The notes: a model not told the origin generated them from the sequence alone. 64,000 nucleotides of DNA from Rana temporaria (GCF_905171775.1 NC_053500.1:124660241-124724240); one strand, 5' to 3'; shown: positions 18,946 to 31,135, numbered from the stretch's first letter. Numbers and translations are program-made.

Positions 18946-21566
18946 AGCGGATGTCCGATGAAAAAAAATATTAAAAGACAGCAAATGATAAAATGGGGGA
19001 TGAGGTGGCGCTTGCAACAAACAATCACTAAAATAGTATTGTAATAAACTCTGCCTCCTGGTACTGATTAGCAGTGTATCACTCTTAGACCGAAATACCA
19101 TCCAACAAAAATAACCATAAAGTGGAGGATATTGAGAGTGAAAAAAATATAATGAAAAATAATATGTGACCAATGTGCTAGTGACAGCACAGTAGTCAAA
19201 AGATAACAAACTTCAAACTGTGCATATAATAAATCCTTCAAGTAATAATAATCCAAACAGTGCTTCATCTATAAATAGTGCAATGTGCAACTAAGCAAAT
19301 AAATAAATAAATATATATCCAATCTATAACTGTCCACAAAAATGATGCAAATAATGCAAATAAATAAGGGTGAGTAAATCCGTGGATAAAAAACAATCCA
19401 AAAAATGCAAAAAAGTGAAAAAATATTATATATATACAAATATAAAAATATAAAATCCACACGAGAATCCCTGTGTAAAAAAAGTTCCAATAAGACTATA
19501 GGATAAAGATCAGTGTCCAGTGCACAAATCGTGCAAAAGTGAAAAATTCCGGTGGCTAATAAACAAAGTTCATAAAGTGCATCTGTGCTCTGGTTTAATG
19601 TGACATGCAGAGTAGTTGTGATTGCAGTCAGCCAGATCCTCCACGGTGACCAGAAAATAAGCGTGCTAGCCCCTTACCTCAAGAAGGCTAATAAATAGCC
19701 TATAGAAGTGGTTTCCCAATAGTATCTCCCACCATCAACAGATCGATCCACTCCAGTATATTTACAGGCTCAGCGCGATGACTCTCAAAATAAAGCAAAG
19801 GAATGCCTCCATAGTGTAGGATTACAAACAGTATTTAATGAAAAAAATATTCACTTACAAACAGTGCTGTAAGATCAGCATAACAGCGGCGTGTGTGTAG
19901 TCCTGTGTCTCCCGCTCTGCGGCCGCAAGCGGGTGACGTCACCAACAGCCCTCCAACGTCCTCACGCGTATCGCAACTGTCAACGTTGCTTAATCATAGG
20001 ATTATCCTATGATTAAGCAACGTTGACAGTTGCGATACGCGTGAGGACGTTGGAGGGCTGTTGGTGACGTCACCCGCTTGCGGCCGCAGAGCGGGAGACA
20101 CAGGACTACACACACGCCGCTGTTATGCTGATCTTACAGCACTGTTTGTAAGTGAATATTTTTTTCATTAAATACTGTTTGTAATCCTACACTATGGAGG
20201 CATTCCTTTGCTTTATTTGAGAGTCATCGCGCTGAGCCTGTAAATATACTGGAGTGGATCGATCTGTTGATGGTGGGAGATACTATTGGGAAACCACTTC
20301 TATAGGCTATTTATTAGCCTTCTTGAGGTAAGGGGCTAGCACGCTTATTTTCTGGTCACCGTGGAGGATCTGGCTGACTGCAATCACAACTACTCTGCAT
20401 GTCACATTAAACCAGAGCACAGATGCACTTTATGAACTTTGTTTATTAGCCACCGGAATTTTTCACTTTTGCACGATTTGTGCACTGGACACTGATCTTT
20501 ATCCTATAGTCTTATTGGAACTTTTTTTACACAGGGATTCTCGTGTGGATTTTATATTTTATATTTGTATATATATAATATTTTTTCACTTTTTTGCATT
20601 TTTTGGATTGTTTTTTATCCACGGATTTACTCACCCTTATTTATTTGCATTATTTGCATCATTTTTGTGGACAGTTATAGATTGGATATATATTTATTTA
20701 TTTATTTGCTTAGTTGCACATTGCACTATTTATAGATGAAGCACTGTTTGGATTATTATTACTTGAAGGATTTATTATATGCACAGTTTGAAGTTTGTTA
20801 TCTTTTGACTACTGTGCTGTCACTAGCACATTGGTCACATATTATTTTTCATTATATTTTTTTCACTCTCAATATCCTCCACTTTATGGTTATTTTTGTT
20901 GGATGGTATTTCGGTCTAAGAGTGATACACTGCTAATCAGTACCAGGAGGCAGAGTTTATTACAATACTATTTTAGTGATTGTTTGTTGCAAGCGCCACC
21001 TCATCCCCCATTTTATCATTTACTGTCAGTGTGTGAGCACTATTGGTGGTGGCTGCTGCATTTGAATATATATTTTATTTATTTAGTTAATCTTGGCTAG
21101 GTTGTTTTGCGCATTAGTTCCCCCCTTATTTTATTAAAAGACAGCAGCTACAAATACTGCAGCTGCTGACTTTTAATATCGGCACACTTACCTGTCCTGG
21201 AGTCCAGCGCCGTCAGCAGCAGAGGACGAGCGATCGCTCGTCACCCTGCTGCTCCCCCCTCCATCCTCGGTGAGGGAACCAGGAAGTGAAGCGCTCCGGC
21301 TTCACTGCCCGGTTCCCTATGACGCATGCGCGAGTCGCGCTACGCCTGCCGATTGGCTCCCGCTGTGTTCTGGGAGCCAAGTGATTCCCAGAACACAACG
21401 GGGGGGACAGGAGGTTTACCCGCGACTGTGTGGCCATAAGTGGGTGCAAATACCTGTCTTTAGACAGGTATCTGCAGCCCCCTCCCCCTGAAAGGTGTTA
21501 AATGTGACACCGGAGGGGGGGAGGGTTCCGATCAGCGAGAGTTCCACTTTAGGGTGGAGCTCCGCT
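18946..21566. mobile_element. TTAA element hosting the giant palindrome
   Basis: TTAA at 18942-18945 and 21567-21570; ends AGCGGATGTCC and GGTGGAGCTCCGCT. Left host part 18946-18982 and right host part 21132-21566 join perfectly if the insertion is removed: ATTAAAAGACAGCAGCTACAAATACTG. Relatives of the right part lie at 18596-18660, 47716-47764 and 55586-55980 (GCAGCTGCTGACTTTTAAT, ACACTTACCTGTCC). Confidence 0.85.
18983..21131. mobile_element. 2.1-kb palindromic retroposon-like insertion, 14-bp TSD
   Basis: From 18983 to 21021 the sequence is an almost perfect palindrome centred on base 20003: two arms of about 1.02 kb with only a few differences (one-base indels in A runs near 19445 and 19787). 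The right copy continues with an unpaired tail (21022-21131) ending GCGCATTAGTTCCCCCC. TATTAAAAGACAGC lies at 18969-18982 and 21132-21145, a perfect 14-bp duplication of the kind made by LINE-type target-primed insertion. The arms hold the same small frames on opposite strands (19269-19490 minus and 20515-20739 plus), which I do not accept as genes. Confidence 0.88.
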
Positions 21567-21587
21567 TTAAGCCACATAGCTGTATAT

Positions 21588-21723
21588 CAGTGATGGCAAA
21601 CCTTGGCACCCCAGATGTTTTGGAACTACATTTCCCATCATTCTCAGCTACACTGCAGAGTCCATGAGCATCATGGGAAATGTAGTTACAAAACATCTGG
21701 GGTGCCAAGGTTCGCCATCACTG
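21588..21723. mobile_element. hAT MITE (GATGGCGAACCTTGGCACC type), 8-bp TSD
   Basis: CAGTGATGGCAAACCTTGGC at the left and GGTTCGCCATCACTG at the right enclose a 136-bp near-palindrome. It includes CCAGATGTTTTGGAACTAC and ACTACATTTCCCATC. CTGTATAT at 21580-21587 is repeated at 21724-21731. This is a family I remember as widespread in tetrapod genomes. Confidence 0.93.
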
Positions 21724-21731
21724 CTGTATAT

Positions 21732-22155
21732 GCTAGTCTCATGAGATTTGAAATGAGTTAGTAATGTCACTCCTGTGTTGCTCACAGTTCTCCTTTCTGT
21801 TCTCCTTCCTGGAGAGGAATCTGTACCTGAGGACCTACAGAAAAGCATCTCCTTATTACTTCTACATTCTTCCTCTGGATCTGTGTTTTCTGAATCTTTC
21901 CTGCTGCTTCCTGAATACTCACTTAACAGTCATCATATCACAAGTCACCATAGGGGCAGCTTTGAGATGAGGAAGCAAAGCTCTGCCTTTACCAAGATGG
22001 CCGCCTTCACAAAGTGACAGTGCAGAAAGAGGCATGTAAAGTGGAAAATATATGCTACAAGAATTATACAGGCAACATTGCTTTCTGCTTGCTTTTGTTT
22101 TTAGACATCCATAGTACATGTTCAATGACAGTGCACCTGATTATGGACTTTAAAC
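21732..22155. other. No recognisable gene
   Basis: Contains CAAGATGGCCGCC near 21992 and a TTCTGTTCTCCTTCCTGGAG segment. Overlapping short frames show no domain. Possibly old repeat. Confidence 0.4.
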
Positions 22156-22157
22156 TA

Positions 22158-22661
22158 CCGTATTTATCGGGGTATAGCGCGCTCCCGCGTATAGCGCGCA
22201 CCCCTACACTTGACCCGGATTCCTGTGAAAAAAAGATTTTTTGTACTTACAGTTTTGGTGTCTTCCGCGGTATCCATCGGCGGCCTCGTCGGGTCCGGCG
22301 TCCGTCTGCGGCTTCGGGTGTCCTCTTCGTCGGGTCCGGTGTCCTTCTGCGGCGTCCTAGCGTCCTGCCCGCTCGTTTCCCGCGCCGAGTTTGAATACTG
22401 CGCCGACATATACCGAGCGCAGTACACTCGTGTATCGTCGGGCAGGCTCGGCTACTCTCGCGCTGACGTTCTGTACATCCAGGACGTCAGCGCGAGAGGC
22501 GCGGAAACTGCCCGAAGATACACGAGTGTTCTGCGCTCGGTATATGCCAGCGCAGTATTGAAATTCAGCGCGGGAAATCGGGTATCGCGTATACCGCGCA
22601 CCCACGATTTTGCCCTGATTTTCAGGGCAAAATAGTGCGCGGTATACGCCGATAAATACGG
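22158..22661. mobile_element. Palindromic MITE with CCGTATTTATCGG ends, TA TSD
   Basis: Ends CCGTATTTATCGGGGTATA and TATACGCCGATAAATACGG, flanked by TA at 22156-22157 and 22662-22663. The core 22385-22600 folds: ACACTCGTGTATC / GATACACGAGTGT, GCGCTGACGT / ACGTCAGCGC, ATACTGCGC / GCGCAGTAT. The 141-aa frame here is also open on the minus strand, an effect of the palindrome. A related end (CCGTATTTTCCGGCGTATA) is at 47777. Confidence 0.8.
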
Positions 22662-22689
22662 TATTTACATAATTATTTAGTGCACATCA

Positions 22690-22768
22690 CGTACACATAC
22701 AGGTATGTAGCTTTGCCTGTCTGTGCCATTCTGCCGATATAAATGTACGTTAGGCAGTCGGCAAGTGG
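22690..22768. mobile_element. End fragment of TTAA element (GTCGGCAAGTGG)
   Basis: GTGCCATTCTGCCGATATAAATG ends in TTAGGCAGTCGGCAAGTGG followed by TTAA at 22769-22772. It is the reverse complement of the start of 57390 and parallel to 48270-48314. Confidence 0.7.
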
Positions 22769-22772
22769 TTAA

Positions 22773-23580
22773 TTTGCAATGCGCATATGCGCACTCACAA
22801 TGGCAGCTTGGTGCCGTATCGACTAGCATTAGTCTGATTCCCAACAAAACTCGAACTGGAATTTATAATTGAATCCCAGGTTTAAATGAGTTTCTGCTGG
22901 TTCTTCAATTTTTATTCCACTATTAAAAAACGGTCAAGCTTTAGAGGAAGAGAAGACGCAAATAGCTGTAAAGCACTGCAGAATATGTTGATTTTGTAAA
23001 AATGAAAGATGTACATCTGCCCACCATACCGAGTTTTGCTCTCTGCCCCATGTTATTAATGTCATGTCAGGGCAGGTGTTTAGCAATAGCTCAACAGCCA
23101 TGGGGAACTTAATAGAGGATAAACGTTGACTGCATCCATCAATAACCCAGGGACATTTGTTCATATGATCTTCATATACACCTCTGGGAATATAGCATTA
23201 CACTGTTGCTAGCAGTTGGGTCTGGTTTACATTTTTGTGATATATGAAGAGTGCCACATAATTTGTTGTGTTTAATGCTGAGTTGGTCAATGTTCCAATT
23301 ATGATCTGACTGCACTATGTTTTCATTAACACCGTACTCCAGGCATACAGCTAAATGCACAAATAAAACGTTTTTTTATCTGCCAAAGGAATAGTATTGT
23401 CCCGAAATGTACACAGCCCTGCTTCCCAACACAGCCTTGCCTGGCAGCAAAAGGAACCTGAACTTTCTCGGTTGCGATGTAGCCCTATTACCTTAATTGG
23501 GCTGCAGTGCAATTTGGCAGCACTACCACCCATCGAATGTGACAGGGGATTTTACTTTTACCTTGAAGCAGAGCATCACG
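22773..23580. other. No recognisable gene
   Basis: Low-repeat sequence between a MITE end and the satellite. Minus-strand frames of 60-76 aa show no domain. Confidence 0.4.
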
Positions 23581-26348
23581 GTCAATTCCTTCCACTGACA
23601 CCAACAATAGGGTGCAATTCCTCCCACTGACACCAACAATAGGGCACAATTCCTCCAACTGACACCAACAATAGGGCACAATTCCTCCCACTAACACCAA
23701 CAATAGGGCACAATTCCTCCCACTGACACCAACAATAGGGCACAATTCCTCCAACTGACACCAACAATAGGGCACAATTCCTCCCACTAACACCAACAAT
23801 AGGGCACAATTCTTCCCACTGACACCAACAATAGGGCACAATTCCTCCAACTGACACCAACAATAGGGCACAATTCCTCCGACCAATAACAATAGGGCAC
23901 AATTCCTCCCACCAACACCAACAATAGGGCTCAATTCATTCCACTGACACCAACAATAGGGCACAATTCCTCCCACCAACACCAACAATAGGGCTCAATT
24001 CCTTCCACTGACACCAATAATAGGACACAATTCCTTTTATTGACACCATCAAAAAGGCACAATTCCTCCCACTGACACCAACACTAGGGCACAATTCCTT
24101 CCACTGACACCAACAATAGGGCACAATTCCTCCCACTGACACCAACAATAGGGCACAGTTCCTCCCACTGACAGCAACAATAGGGCACAATTCCTCCCAC
24201 TGACACCATCCAAAGGGCACAATTTCTCCCACTGACACCAACAACAGGGCACAATTCCTACCACTGACACCAACACTAGGGCACAATTCCTCCCACCAAC
24301 AACAATAGGGCACAATTCCTCCAACTGACACCAACAATAGGGCACAATTCCTCCCACTGACACCATCAAAAGGGCACAATTCCTCCAACTGACACCAACA
24401 ATAGGACACAATTCCTCCCACTGACACCAACAATAGGGCACAATTCCTCCCACTGACACCAACAATAGGGCACAATTCCTCCCACTGACACCAACAATAG
24501 GACACAATTCCTCCCACTGACACCAACACTAGGGCACAATTCCTCCCACTGACACCAACAATAGGGCTCAATTCCTCCCACTGACACCAACAATAGGGCA
24601 CAATTCCTCCCACCGACACCAACAATAGGGCTCAATTCCTTCCACTGACACCAACAATAGGGCTCAATTCCTCCCACTGACACCAACAATAGGGCTCAAT
24701 TCCTCCCACTGACACCAACACTAGGGCACAATTCCTCCCACTGACACCAACAATAGGGCTCAATTCCTCCCACTGACACCAACAATAGGGCACAATTCCT
24801 CCCACCAACACCAACAATAGGGCTCAATTCCTTCCACTGACACCAACAATAGGACACAATTCCTTTTATTGACACCATCAAAAAGGCACAATTCCTCCCA
24901 CTGACACCAACACTAGGGCACAATTCCTTCCACTGACACCAACAATAGGGCACAATTCCTCCCACTGACACCAACAATAGGGCACAGTTCCTCCCACTGA
25001 CAGCAACAATAGGGCACAATTCCTCCCACTGACACCATCCAAAGGGCACAATTTCTCCCACTGACACCAACAACAGGGCACAATTCCTACCACTGACACC
25101 AACACTAGGGCACAATTCCTCCCACCAACAACAATAGGGCACAATTCCTCCAACTGACACCAACAATAGGGCACAATTCCTCCCACTGACACCATCAAAA
25201 GGGCACAATTCCTCCAACTGACACCAACAATAGGACACAATTCCTCCCACTGACACCAACAATAGGGCACAATTCCTCCCACTGACACCAACAATAGGGC
25301 ACAATTCCTCCCACTGACACCAACAATAGGACACAATTCCTCCCACTGACACCAACACTAGGGCACAATTCCTCCCACTGACACCAACAATAGGGCTCAA
25401 TTCCTCCCACTGACACCAACAATAGGGCACAATTCCTCCCACCGACACCAACAATAGGGCTCAATTCCTTCCACTGACACCAACAATAGGACACAATTCC
25501 TTTTATTGACACCATCAAAAAGGCACAATTCCTTCCATTGACACCATTGATGGGGCACAATTCCTTCCACTAACACCATCAAAAGGGCACAATTCCTCCC
25601 ACTGATACAAACAATAGGGCACAATTTCTCACACTGACACCAACAATAGGGCACAATTCCTCCCACCGACACCAACAATAGGGCACAATTCCTCACACTG
25701 AAACCAACAATAGGGCTCAATTCCTCCCACTGACACCAACAATAGGGCTCAATTCCTTCCACTGACACCAACAATAGGACACAATTCCTCTCATTGACAC
25801 CATCAAAAAGGCACAATTCCTTCCATTGACACCATTGATGGGGCACAATTCCTTCCACTAACACCATCAAAAGTGCACAATTCCTCCCACTGATACAAAC
25901 AATAGGGCACAATTTCTCACACTGACACCAACAATAGGGCACAATTCCTCCCATTGACACCATCAAATGGGGCACAATTCCTTCCATTGACACCAACAAT
26001 AGGGCACAATTCCTTCCATTGACACCATCAAATGGGGCACAATTCCTTCCATTGACACCAACAATGGGGCAAAATTATTTCCATTGACACCATCGATGAG
26101 GCGCAATTACTTCCATTGACACCAACAATGAGGCAAAATTCTTTCCATTGACACCAATGTTGGGGCAGTATTACTTACACTGACATCAATGATGAGGCAC
26201 TAGTCCTCCCGCTGACACCAAAGATAGGGCATTGTTTAATCCCAATGGACACCAGGACATTTTCTACTCCCGCTGGCCCTAGTCTGGCCTCCCTAAAGCA
26301 TTAAGGACAGTAAACTGGCTCATTGTTTGGAAAGTATGGAGACCCCTG
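23581..26348. repeat. 32-bp satellite, about 80 units, ending in a hAT-like terminus
   Basis: The consensus unit is CCCACTGACACCAACAATAG + GGCACAATTCCT. Variants include TTATTGACACCATCAAAAAG and CATTGACACCATTGATGGGG toward the right. Because 32 is not a multiple of 3, each frame cycles through all phases, so the minus strand shows a 32-aa repeat over three units. That is not evidence of a protein. The right border is CATTGTTTGGAAAGTATGG then AGACCCCTG (to 26348), the inverted counterpart of the left end of the 8743 hAT element. A matching left terminus is missing at 23581. Confidence 0.93.
23940..25489. repeat. Higher-order duplication within the satellite (period 829 bp)
   Basis: About 720 bp (23940-24660) is repeated at 24769-25489 with only about two visible base differences, including the diagnostic run TTCCTTTTATTGACACC at 24031 and 24860. 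A third partial occurrence of that run begins at 25498. A smaller 288-bp repeat step links 25601 and 25889. Confidence 0.88.
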
Positions 26349-26356
26349 TTTTAGGA

Positions 26357-27405
26357 TATAGAGTGGTGAAAGATTAGAAGTCATGTCAGGTATTAAGGCC
26401 TTTATTACATGGCTGTTATACCCTGGATATGAAACAAAGCATTGACAGGCTGACAGCGGCTGTTCGTATGTAGACACACACCAAGAGATTACCTGCGGTT
26501 AGGGATGGGTGTCTGAGCCTGGATATAGTCAGCCATGTGAGGGAGGCCTAATCCCTGCAGCTGGGATTGACAGCTGCGCGCAGCCAGCCGCAGCCGCCAT
26601 TTCCGTACACTGCAATGACAGGCTGTTGGCACCGCGGGCTTGGTGGCCACAGCTATCTGCACACAGCTGTCAATCTCAGTGGCAGCAAACCGTAGATTCC
26701 TGCTGCTGGAATTTGCATCGTGGCTAAACACCAGTAAGAAAGCTGCCCTTTGCCCCGCTTCCATTACAAATCTTCAATACATCAAACGCTATTTTTAAAA
26801 ATGAGTATTTAATTACTATTGACGACAGATGCACATTTATTTTAACCTGTTTTCACAAACTAGCCCCACTGTCTATCATTACCACTAAGTGATATAAATT
26901 GTGAAACTGAAAAGAAAAATCAGACCACACCTCACACGATGATAGCTTAAGCTATCTATTTATACATAATAAAAGCCAGAACATCCACAGCAAAGGACAC
27001 CATCAAAGTGAACCACAGGGAAATGTTTAATAGAAAACATAACATATGCTAATGCCCGGGACTTCATCCATAACTATATATGTGTAAGGAAGACATCTTG
27101 ATTTTTTAACGGTAATCAAAACACTACATGGGATTTCACTAGCATCCTTTATGGATTTAGAAGGATTTCATTTGTCTTTTAAGTTTGAAAGTAATATAGT
27201 AGGAAAAGCAATTATGTGAAATTTGCATCCATAGTTTACAATATACAGTAATGTCTACCTCCCAAATTTGTAAAACCAGAAAAGGGCACTTTTCAGTGTT
27301 GTGACTTATTCTCATTGTGATGTGTTAAAGCATGTTACGCTAAAGAATAATTCCAAGCATTGGTATGCAATACATAGTTACAGCTTGAACCAATGTAACT
27401 ATGAA
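26357..27405. other. No recognisable gene or repeat
   Basis: A GC-moderate part (26460-26760) with short frames on both strands, then AT-rich DNA. No supported feature. Confidence 0.4.
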
Positions 27406-27410
27406 TATAC

Positions 27411-27475
27411 CAGTGGCGGCCCATGCATTGTGGGCGCACGGGCGCCGGTCTCCCTAACACCTTCACCGCCTTCCC
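27411..27475. mobile_element. hAT-like end fragment (CAGTGGCGGC)
   Basis: CCAGTGGCGGCCCATGCATTG with GGGCGCACGGGCGCC resembles the termini of the 42574-43893 element. The other end is not found because a different MITE follows. Confidence 0.5.
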
Positions 27476-27482
27476 TATCCAT

Positions 27483-27798
27483 GGCCCCAAATAGGACACC
27501 AGACCAGTTTCCGCGGACATGTCCGACCGTGTGTACGGCCTAGCGGACAGGTTTCCAGCGGACAAAAGTTTCTTAGCAAGCTAAGAAACTTGTCCGCTGG
27601 AAACATGTCCGTCGGACATGTCCGATGGTTAGTATACCTAATCGGACATGTCCGCTGGTTATGACGTGTAACCAGCGTCCCGAAATCCCGCGCATGCGTC
27701 TAATTGATTCGACGCATGCGTGGAAGCATTGCACTTCCGTGTTTGAGAACGTCCGCGGACCGTTTTCATCGGACATGTCTCCTCTTGTGTACGGGGCA
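27483..27798. mobile_element. Harbinger-like MITE with GGACATGTCCG words
   Basis: The right end CTTGTGTACGGGGCA is followed by TAA (27799-27801). GGACATGTCC occurs at about 27514, 27598 region, 27614, 27642 and 27770. The centre AGTTTCTTAGC / GCTAAGAAACT is a hairpin. The left end is irregular (GGCCCCAAATAGGACACC). Confidence 0.7.
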
Positions 27799-28439
27799 TA
27801 ATAGTCTTCAAAACAGAGTGGGATCAGGGCGCAGAGCACTGCATCCTGATCCCACCCTGGAATATACCATACCTGGCTGATGTTCCTGATGTCCCCCTAG
27901 ATGACACCTCTATTCCATTGATCTCAACTTGCTTCCAAGACACATCCTGATGCATTCTGAACACTGGAGGTCGGCCACTCGGCTTGGACACCATCCTGAA
28001 AGAATGCAAAGGGCAATGATGTCATACTGTTCACCTCAGCCAATCTGAGAAGCTTTGTATTCATTCAGAAGGTGCAAAGAATTCTCTGAATGGTGCCTGT
28101 GCTGAGTAGCTGATCTCCTGTGTTCATAATGCAGAAGGGAAAAAGAGGCTTTTTGCTGTGAGTGACAGATGATTTACATATCTAATGCACGAGCCTGAGA
28201 GAGACATTCTGTGTACATTCTGTGTACTTCAGATCCCCTCCTCCTTTCTTCTCCAGCTCTCCCAGGATTGGCTGCACCACACCTCAGCATGATTGGGCAT
28301 GCTTAAGTCATGTGGTGACTTTTCTGGGTTTTGACTGGATGTTAGTAATCATAGCAGAATTGAGATATCCTCAACTCTCCAATATAACCCCTTACCCCTT
28401 TTGAACCTTTCTTGTAACATTTCCCACTATCTTACCCCT

Positions 28440-29340
28440 TTTCACCAAATAATAAACCACACCGGAGTTGGAGTATAATTGACCATAACAGCCTTTTTAT
28501 TAAACAATAAAATAAATAACTTTAATCCAATAACTTTCAATTAACACATATTCCACATTTTAAACCACAGTTTCTTAACTCCCAGTCTGTTGATCTCTGA
28601 CGGCACCCCGAAACGTTTTCACTTTCCACCACTACACTGTGGGACCATAATTTCACCATACCAGGCCTCCAGCCGTATCACCAGCTCTGAGACAACCCTC
28701 TCCCGCTGTGCAACCATAAACCGTATTCCAGCTGACACCATTCCAGAGGGGCACATACCACCGATGAGCCCCCCGCCATTTCAATGACATCTGATTTTAG
28801 CCACCGTCAAAGACCAAAGACACCGCCTGCTCCAGCTGCTATGACGACCCGAATCCATCCATCCTGCAAAAGAAGAAAACAAAACAAGGCAGAAAACACA
28901 ACACAACAGGGAGGGTGGGTGGGAAAGCTTCCTCTCTCTAGCTCAGGGGTGGGCAATCTCGGCCCTCCAGCTGTGATGAAACTGCAAATCCCATCATGCC
29001 TCTGCCTCTAGGAGTCATGCCTGTGATTGTCAGGGTCTTGCAATGTCTCATGGGACAAAACAGCTGGAGGGCCGAGTTTGCCCTCACCTGCCCTAGCTTC
29101 AACTTCTCCAAGTGCCCTCGGGAATTCCCGCCCCCTCCTTTTATATCGCTCCACCCCTCAGATAATTTTAACCTATAGCCTCCACCTCTCTGTACTTCCC
29201 CCCAAATTTTAACCCTGTGTTGCCTCTCCTCTCCACCCCTTAATGCCCGGCCCTCCATTACTTTGTATTTCTTGCCTCTCCATTCCGGGCCTCCCTGTCC
29301 ATTGATACCAACATGTCCTGGAGCTTTTCCTCCTGATAAT
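28440..29340. repeat. Dispersed repeat, mate of 37010-37560, interrupted by a hAT MITE
   Basis: Shared with 37010-37560 in the same order: a TTGGAGTATAATTGACC-like start, TTTATTAA(A/C)CAAT(A)AA, AATCCAA, a C-rich pyrimidine section and GGAGGGTGGGTGGGAAAGC vs GGAGGGTGGGAACTTCC. The T-rich TTTTTATTAAAC area on the plus strand equals an A-rich end on the other strand. The class is not determined. It could be the 3' end of a retrotransposon. Confidence 0.5.
28944..29090. mobile_element. hAT MITE (CAGGGGTGGGCAA type), 8-bp TSD with one mismatch
   Basis: CAGGGGTGGGCAATCTCGGC and GAGTTTGCCCTCACCTG with the shared GGCCCTCCAGCTG / CAGCTGGAGGGCC block enclose 147 bp. CTCTAGCT at 28936-28943 and CCCTAGCT at 29091-29098 form the target duplication with one base changed. 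Confidence 0.88.
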
Positions 29341-29349
29341 AAAGGAAAC

Positions 29350-30520
29350 CTTTAAGCTCCCCCATTTGTCTTATCATAACCTAATGCCTTTACAACTGCC
29401 ATATACTAATGTAGGTTGTATGATAAATACGATAGGTGGGGCTCGCTCACATTTTACCCAAATACACTGGGAAAAAACAAGGGCAGTGCCTATCTTCCAA
29501 AGTGTAACTGTATCAGATTTCCTCTCACTTCCTGTTGTGTCTCTGGTATAGGAAGTTAAAGGAAAACCCTTCCCTAGTGGGACACAGAAAGCAAAAGAAA
29601 AAAAATTACGGGGGTTTTAACTATTACATTATTTCATCCAAAACTAGAAAAAAGTATTGACTGTAGATATATTTTATCCATAGATAAAGTACAGTGTAAA
29701 GGTTGTGGCATCACATTGTGTGTTGTTCAGTCTGGCTTGTTGTCTGGCAAGGAAGGGGTGCCATGTGGATATTTGCGTTCCTATAATATTTCACATTCCT
29801 TCCCCTCCGGCTCTCATTAGGAATTATATAATAAGCATTTAATTACTCTTCCTCTGCTTACTTCCCAGCTATCAGATGCCTACAGAGGTTGCCTCTAATT
29901 GAGTTAGGGCCTGTGTGATTAATTAGCTGGGGAGCTGTCAAGGTTGCTCATTGTCTGAGTGTGGGAGACTTGTACAGACTGGGGGTCCCAGCTGAGGAAA
30001 GTCATGTCAACACTCCAGCTGGAGCAATCATAGCGAGCACACTGGCATGGTAACTAAAGCATATTTCGGCTGTTTTACAAAATCTGACAAAAATGAAAGG
30101 ACGTGCGTTGCCCCTAACAACAACCCAGCTGTCTAGTGTCTAACCAAAACTGATAATGGCAATAAGGATACAACTCTGTCTTATGGTGCCCAAAAATGCT
30201 TTGATAAATGATTGATTTCTTTTCTGAACTATCTCTTCTGATATGAATAATTGATCTATAGTTGACAACCCATAATTATGAGCCCACCAGTAGGCTCACC
30301 ATGTTTCCAATCAGGCAAGCCCTTGCACTGCATAGTTTTTGAGAGATCTGAGGCTTGGTTCTCACATATGTAGGCACACGTCGACTGTAGGGCAGCCCTT
30401 TCATTCCAATAAGCCGCCCTACCCATGAGAAACACAGGGTAAGACGTCCTCGACCCCCCTTTTTTTTAAAGAAAAAAAAACTAGGTTGTAATGTGTGTAT
30501 GGTGAGGTTTAATTAGTTTT
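29350..30520. other. No recognisable gene; low-repeat stretch
   Basis: Single-copy-looking sequence. 30360-30450 (GGTTCTCACATATGTAGGC, GGCAGCCC) resembles a decayed dispersed repeat. A conserved-element search would be needed to say more. Confidence 0.4.
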
Positions 30521-30759
30521 GCTGATACACTCTAGGTTGAACCAGAGATGTCATTTTGGCGCAAGGAAAGTGAAGAGATCCGTTGGGTCTCGGCGGGTTT
30601 TTTCTTTTTGCAGTTCGGCGACCTTCTCTCCTCGTGATTGACTTGCATCACTGAACGATCTGATTGACAATGGATGTACATCAGGGGACAATGTTTAAAA
30701 ATGGACTTGTAAAAATCTGTTTGTGTTTTCTATTTTTACTTTACATTTTTTTGTGAATG

Positions 30760-31135
30760 AATAGGAGTACCCCATTCACATGGAGGTATTTGGGGCCCCC
30801 TTATTGTTAAAGGGGACTTCCAGACTCTGATATGTCCTCTGCCTGCAGACTCCCACAACCACCTGGACAGGGTTATGGGCAAGAGGCCCTTGTCCTCATC
30901 CATATGGGGACAAGGTGCTTTGCCAGGAAGGGGGTCCTCGCCACCACAATAAACCCCCATGTTGAGGGCATGTGGCCTGCTATGGTTCAGGATGGGGGTG
31001 CACGCTCACTCTCCCCCTTTTCCTGGCCTGCCAGGCTGCATGCTTGGATAAGGTGCTAGCATGGATTTTGGGAGGTCTCACACAATTTTTTTGGGGGGGG
31101 GGGGTTTTGGCGTTGGGTCCCCCTTATAATTAATA
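30760..31135 (+). repeat. Dispersed repeat, mate of 15000-15305
   Basis: It is collinear with 15000-15305: TTGTTAAAGGGGACTTCCAG, CCCACAACCACCTGG, GGCAAGAGGCCCTTGTCC, GGGGACAAGG, CTTGGATAAGG, a G-run and GTCCCCCTTAT. The copy is longer by an insert around 30940-31010. Confidence 0.7.

Noticed and set aside
20003..20003. Giant palindrome as an assembly artefact only
   Set aside because: A perfect 14-bp target duplication and a unique tail at one end argue for a real insertion, although long reads should confirm it.
19269..20739. Two identical 73-74-aa proteins on opposite strands
   Set aside because: They are the same sequence in the two arms of the giant palindrome, AT-rich and hydrophobic by composition.
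22210..22635. 141-aa frame in the CCGTATTTATCGG element
   Set aside because: Frames are open on both strands because the element is a palindrome; no known domain.
23488..25999. Long cysteine- and tryptophan-rich minus-strand frames as a keratin-like or antifreeze-like gene
   Set aside because: The 32-bp unit cycles through three frames. The apparent 32-aa repeat is a consequence of the satellite, with no start context or flanking exons.
23581..26260. CRISPR-like or regulatory direct-repeat array
   Set aside because: Continuous tandem repeat without unique spacers; ends in a hAT terminus.
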